64,000 nucleotides of DNA from JAAUTS01 sp034440395 (lineage in GTDB: Bacteria > Verrucomicrobiota > Verrucomicrobiia > Methylacidiphilales > JAAUTS01). The notes beneath the pieces were generated by a model that did no database searches, was not told the origin of the DNA, and saw only the letters and a list, made by a program, of their open reading frames with translations. Shown in pieces: positions 60,268 to 64,000 of the stretch. Both the position numbers and the translations under genes were made by a program. Position 1 is the first letter of the stretch. Every line of letters starts with the position of its first letter. The stretch covers positions 1 through 64,000 of the forward strand of contig JAWXBW010000013.1 of NCBI GenBank assembly GCA_034440395.1. Reading direction: 5' to 3'.

Positions 60268-61797
60268 ATGAGCACATTGTTAGAAGATATCGAATCCCAG
60301 ATTAAAGGCCTAAAAACCGAAGTTGCTAAATCAAACGTCGGCACTGTCCGTGAAATCATGGACGGCGTGGCTAAGATCGAAGGTCTTGCAGGTGCTGCCT
60401 TGAATGAAATGCTAGAGTTCCCCGGCGGTGTTTATGGACTAGCCTTGAATTTGGAAGAAACCGAAGTCGGTGCTATCATTCTTGGTAATTACCTCGGCAT
60501 TAAAGAAGGTGACCAAGTTAAAACCACAGGTAAACTTCTCCAGATCCCCGTTGGCAAGGGCCTCCTCGGTCGCGTGGTGGACATGCTTGGTAATCCCATT
60601 GACGGAAAAGGTCCTGTGCAAAGTTCCGTCTCTTATCCTTTAGAAAAGCTGGCTCCTGGCGTCATGAAACGCAAATCTGTTAGCCAACCTGTCCAAACTG
60701 GCATTATGGCCATCGACGCCATGATCCCGATTGGTCGTGGTCAACGCGAGCTCATTATCGGTGACCGCGCTACAGGTAAAACAACCATCGCCATCGACAC
60801 CATCATCAACCAAGCACGCATTAATAAAGCGGGTGAAGGTAAAGCCGGTTTCCGCCCCCTATATTCCATCTACGTTGCTGTGGGACAGAAGCAGTCTAAC
60901 GTGGCGCGGGTCATCGGTATTTTAGAAGAAGCTGGAGCGATGCCTTATACCATCATCGTCGCAGCGACGGCTTCGGATTCTGCCACCATGCAATACTTAG
61001 CGCCCTTTGCTGGTGCTGCTATTGGAGAGTGGTTCATGGACAATGGTCAAGATGCGTTAATTGTGTTTGATGATTTGTCTAAACACGCTGTAGCTTACCG
61101 CCAAGTTTCATTAATCTTAAAGCGTCCTTCAGGACGTGAAGCTTATCCCGGAGATGTGTTCTATCTGCATTCCCGTTTGCTCGAGCGCTCCGCTCGTGTG
61201 AATGAAGCTAGTGGTAACGGATCCCTAACAGCGCTGCCTATTATCGAAACCCAAGCGGGTGACGTTTCCGCCTACATTCCGACTAACGTGATCTCCATCA
61301 CTGACGGTCAGATTTATTTAGAAACGGATTTATTTTATCAAGGTATCCGTCCTGCCATCTCCGTCGGTCTCTCTGTTTCCCGTGTAGGTTCTGCTGCTCA
61401 GATCAAAGCGATGAAACAGGTTGCTGGTAAGATTAAGGGTATGTTAGCTCAGTTCCGTGAGCTCGCCGCCTTCGCCCAGTTCGGATCAGATTTAGACACT
61501 GCAACCAAAGGCCTGATTGAGCGCGGCCAACGCATCGTGGAGCTTTTTAAACAACAACAATATAATCCTATCCCCGTTGAAATTCAGGCCGTGATTCTTT
61601 GGGCGGTGCAGAACAGTTTCTTTGATACCGTCCCTGTGGAAAAAGTGCGTGATTATCAGACAAAGTTGACGGAATTTTTACAGAGTCGCCACGAACCTCT
61701 CTTAGCTAAATTGCGTGATAAGGGTGCTTTTGACGATGAAATCACAGGTGAGTTTAAAAAGGTCTTAGGCCTCTTTGCTGAAACTTACACGGCTTAA
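60268..61797 (+). CDS. atpA: ATP synthase F1 subunit alpha
   Basis: 509 residues, complete. Walker A GDRATGKTTIAIDT near 170-182, QKQSNVARVIG, ISVGLSVSRVGSAAQ near the C-terminal part. Regulatory nucleotide-binding subunit of F1. Confidence 0.97.
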   Translation: MSTLLEDIESQIKGLKTEVAKSNVGTVREIMDGVAKIEGLAGAALNEMLEFPGGVYGLALNLEETEVGAIILGNYLGIKEGDQVKTTGKLLQIPVGKGLLGRVVDMLGNPIDGKGPVQSSVSYPLEKLAPGVMKRKSVSQPVQTGIMAIDAMIPIGRGQRELIIGDRATGKTTIAIDTIINQARINKAGEGKAGFRPLYSIYVAVGQKQSNVARVIGILEEAGAMPYTIIVAATASDSATMQYLAPFAGAAIGEWFMDNGQDALIVFDDLSKHAVAYRQVSLILKRPSGREAYPGDVFYLHSRLLERSARVNEASGNGSLTALPIIETQAGDVSAYIPTNVISITDGQIYLETDLFYQGIRPAISVGLSVSRVGSAAQIKAMKQVAGKIKGMLAQFRELAAFAQFGSDLDTATKGLIERGQRIVELFKQQQYNPIPVEIQAVILWAVQNSFFDTVPVEKVRDYQTKLTEFLQSRHEPLLAKLRDKGAFDDEITGEFKKVLGLFAETYTA

Positions 61798-61830
61798 TTA
61801 TCTAAATTTAAAAGTAGAATTTTTTTTCAC

Positions 61831-62685
61831 ATGGCCAACACACGCGAAATCCGGCGCCGGATCAAGTCGATTAAAAATACGGCTCAGATCACGAAGGCGA
61901 TGCAGATGGTAGCTTCCTCTAAAATGAGGAAGGCACAGATGCGCGCGCTTTCGGGCCGGCCTTATGCGACGATGTTGGATCAAGTGGCTGCCCATTTAGC
62001 CGAGCAGACGGGTGAAATTACCCATCCTCTCCTAGAAGTCCGCCCCATCAAGAAGCGTGGTGTTCTTGTCATTACTTCAGATAAGGGGCTTTGCGGTGCC
62101 TTAAATACGAACCTACTTCGTGACGTGATCAAGGATGACACAGGTAACTGCGTTTACATCACCGTCGGCCGTAAAGGTCGTGGAGCCCTTGCTCGCATGG
62201 GTAGAAATATATTGGCCGATTTTGAATTGAAAGAAAACTTTAGTTTTCGCGACAGTAAAAGAATTAGTCAGTTGTTAATGGATAAATTTCTAGTTGGGGA
62301 AATCGACAGCGTAGACGTTTACTACAGTCGTTTCGTCAACACCCTCGTGCAGCAACCCGCTTTGGCCACCCTTGTTCCTATTCGGCCTGAGACCGTTACA
62401 CAAACTGAGGACGGTAGTCAGCGCGGAACGGATTACGTCTTTGAACCAGCCGCACAGGAACTTCTCGGCGGCTTGCTTCCTTACTTTGTTCACTTTGAAA
62501 TTTACCAGCACATCCTCGACGCTCACGCGTCTGAGCACAGCGCACGCATGGTCGCCATGAAGAGTGCGACCGATAACGCAAAACAATTAGTTAAAGAATT
62601 AACCTTGGAATATAACAAGGTGCGGCAAGCTTCCATCACGACAGAACTTTTAGAAATAAGCACGGCTCAAGCGGTCTTGGCCTAG
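61831..62685 (+). CDS. atpG: ATP synthase F1 subunit gamma
   Basis: 284 residues. N-terminal helix TREIRRRIKSIKNTAQITKAM and C-terminal MKSATDNAKQLVKELTLEYNKVRQASIT form the rotor shaft; SDKGLCGALNTNL is the conserved loop. Follows atpA by 33 bp. Confidence 0.95.
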   Translation: MANTREIRRRIKSIKNTAQITKAMQMVASSKMRKAQMRALSGRPYATMLDQVAAHLAEQTGEITHPLLEVRPIKKRGVLVITSDKGLCGALNTNLLRDVIKDDTGNCVYITVGRKGRGALARMGRNILADFELKENFSFRDSKRISQLLMDKFLVGEIDSVDVYYSRFVNTLVQQPALATLVPIRPETVTQTEDGSQRGTDYVFEPAAQELLGGLLPYFVHFEIYQHILDAHASEHSARMVAMKSATDNAKQLVKELTLEYNKVRQASITTELLEISTAQAVLA

Positions 62686-62720
62686 CATGTAATCCACGAA
62701 TCATCCATCACCCCATCATT

Positions 62721-64000
62721 ATGAATACAGGTAAAATAGTACAAGTCATCGGCCCCGTTGTTGACGTTGAATTCCCCGACGGAAAAGTGCCCGCCATCTA
62801 CAATGCACTTACCATTGACTACATCGTCAGTGACAAACCCGTGCGTGTAACTTTAGAAGTTCAGCAACATTTAGGCGAAGGATGGATACGTGCCGTCGCT
62901 ATGTCTTCGACCGAAGGCCTGAGCCGTGGCATCGAAGTGGTCGACACAGGCGCACCCATCTCTGTTCCTGTGGGCGAAGGTGTGCTAGGTCGCGTGTTTA
63001 ACGTATTAGGCGAGCCAGTAGATGAGCGTGGACCCGTTGCCTTCGACAAAAAATATCCCATTCACCGCGACGCTCCTACCTTGATCGATCAAGACACTAA
63101 ACCATCCATCCTTGAAACAGGTATTAAAGTGATCGACTTAATCTGTCCTTTTACCAAAGGCGGAAAAGTCGGCGCCTTCGGGGGAGCTGGTGTTGGTAAA
63201 ACCGTCGTTATTCTTGAACTCATCAACAACATCGCTAAAGGGCATGGGGGTTTCTCCGTCTTCGCTGGCGTGGGTGAGCGCACACGTGAAGGGAATGATC
63301 TTTATCAAGAAATGTCAGAAGCGGGCGTTATCGCCGTGGAGAAGGACGAAAAAGGTCATCCCACTTATGATAAAGACGGCAATACTATCTTGATCCCAGG
63401 TAAGTCTAAAGTCGCCCTTGTTTACGGACAGATGAATGAACCTCCTGGTGCTCGTCTCCGTGTGGCACTGACAGGCTTAGCCATGGCTGAGTATTTCCGT
63501 GATGAAAAAAATCAAGACGTGTTGCTCTTCATCGACAACATCTTCCGTTTCTCGCAGGCTGGTTCCGAAGTGTCCGCCTTATTAGGTCGTACACCAAGTG
63601 CCGTGGGTTACCAGCCCACGCTCGCCGCCGAAATGGGTCAGTTGCAAGAACGCATCACTTCCACCAACAAAGGTTCTATCACCTCTGTGCAGGCCGTTTA
63701 CGTCCCTGCGGATGACTTGACTGATCCAGCACCAGCTAACACCTTTGCTCACTTGGATTCCACCATCGTATTGGAGCGGTCCATTGCGGAGTTAGGTATT
63801 TACCCTGCGGTGGATCCCTTGTCCTCAACTTCCAAAACACTCGCTCCTGAAATCGTTGGTGAAGAACACTATGCGGTCGCTCGTGGCGTGCAAAAAGTTC
63901 TCCAACGCTATAAAGATTTGCAGGACATTATCGCCATTCTCGGCATGGACGAACTCTCTGTAGAAGATAAACTGACCGTTTATCGCGCTCGGAAAATTCA
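62721..64000 (+). CDS. atpD: ATP synthase F1 subunit beta (3' end outside the window)
   Basis: Starts at ATG 62721 (MNTGKIVQVIGPVVDVEFPD) and is open to base 64000, about 426 residues. Walker A FGGAGVGKTVV, VFAGVGERTREGND, LLFIDNIFRFSQAGSEVSALLGR and QERITSTNKGSITSVQAVYV. A small insert near residue 220 (EKDEKGHPTYDKDG) is seen in the beta subunits of some lineages. The last atp gene, atpC, is expected to the right. Confidence 0.96.
   Translation, partial: MNTGKIVQVIGPVVDVEFPDGKVPAIYNALTIDYIVSDKPVRVTLEVQQHLGEGWIRAVAMSSTEGLSRGIEVVDTGAPISVPVGEGVLGRVFNVLGEPVDERGPVAFDKKYPIHRDAPTLIDQDTKPSILETGIKVIDLICPFTKGGKVGAFGGAGVGKTVVILELINNIAKGHGGFSVFAGVGERTREGNDLYQEMSEAGVIAVEKDEKGHPTYDKDGNTILIPGKSKVALVYGQMNEPPGARLRVALTGLAMAEYFRDEKNQDVLLFIDNIFRFSQAGSEVSALLGRTPSAVGYQPTLAAEMGQLQERITSTNKGSITSVQAVYVPADDLTDPAPANTFAHLDSTIVLERSIAELGIYPAVDPLSSTSKTLAPEIVGEEHYAVARGVQKVLQRYKDLQDIIAILGMDELSVEDKLTVYRARKI

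Noticed and set aside
1..64000. tRNA, rRNA, tmRNA, riboswitch and CRISPR arrays.
   Set aside because: No cloverleaf, conserved rRNA stretch, riboswitch core or regularly spaced repeat array was seen in the gaps between genes. A covariance-model scan was not possible here.

Overview
The window looks like a chromosomal segment of a Gram-negative bacterium with a mixed, moderate-GC genome. I place it tentatively in the Verrucomicrobiota. That placement is inference from the overall set of protein types (the HNH protein, a DUF6268-like outer-membrane protein, the divergent YebC paralogue, CHASE2 and GYF/coiled-coil proteins); no rRNA or other decisive marker is present. Outer-membrane proteins ending in an aromatic residue, signal peptides and a complete F-type ATP synthase operon support a didermal, respiring cell.

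Layout. 1-1015: tail of an outer-membrane beta-barrel gene, an IS481-like transposase relic inside a triple 24-bp repeat, and a DUF433/DUF5615 toxin-antitoxin pair whose antitoxin is frameshifted. 1082-7417 (minus): glmM, folP and ftsH in the order known from Escherichia coli, plus a TPR/coiled-coil envelope protein. 7.6-10.8 kb (plus): HNH protein, cysteine desulfurase, frameshifted AAA ATPase. 10.8-15.9 kb (minus): a tight six-gene run, ppx - separate HD protein - alkaline-phosphatase-like pseudoenzyme - rsmA - Nudix - alpha/beta hydrolase. 15.9-21.8 kb: an accessory/stress island with a decayed RelE locus, an LDH-like dehydrogenase, dodecin, CsbD, RpiB, a nitroreductase and an orphan NarL-type regulator. 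Three copies of a 20-bp palindromic motif lie in this island, each 23 nt from a -10-like hexamer. 22-28 kb (mostly minus): ABC transporter, site-2 protease, Ser/Thr kinase, DUF6268 protein, folB and purN. 28-36 kb: GT2 glycosyltransferase with a BrnTA module, VWA protein, miaB, hybrid histidine kinase, class V aminotransferase. 36-48 kb: YebC paralogue, 909-residue coiled-coil protein, secreted MsrA, methyltransferase, SseB-like protein, uvrA and a TPR protein. 47.7-52.2 kb (plus): STAS protein, RsbU-type phosphatase, grpE, dnaJ, rsmE. 52.2-55.8 kb: zwf/pgl, a PPK2 kinase and a hotdog thioesterase. 55.9-56.4 kb: a second, fully decayed DUF433/DUF5615 pair. 56.6-64.0 kb: a CHASE2 protein and atpB-E-F-H-A-G-D (atpD runs off the end).

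The most striking unlisted structure is at 41053-41189 on the minus strand. A 26-codon open frame carries seven Val, four Ile and one Leu codon. It is followed 25 nt later by an intrinsic terminator whose 5' arm is exactly complementary, over 8 bases, to the end of the leader coding region. This is the classical architecture of a branched-chain amino-acid attenuator, yet the next gene is a SAM-dependent methyltransferase, not an ilv or leu gene. The shared palindrome of the stress island and a set of promoters with the -10 box only 6-9 nt before the start codon (predicted leaderless mRNAs) are the other regulatory signals.

Functionally, the window combines housekeeping (cell-wall precursor synthesis, folate, ribosome methylation, tRNA thiomethylation, DNA repair, energy conversion), polyphosphate handling (Ppx and PPK2), the oxidative pentose-phosphate branch (zwf, pgl, rpiB) and stress physiology (partner-switch proteins beside the DnaK co-chaperones, MsrA, dodecin, CsbD). 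Four toxin-antitoxin loci are present; three are visibly decaying.
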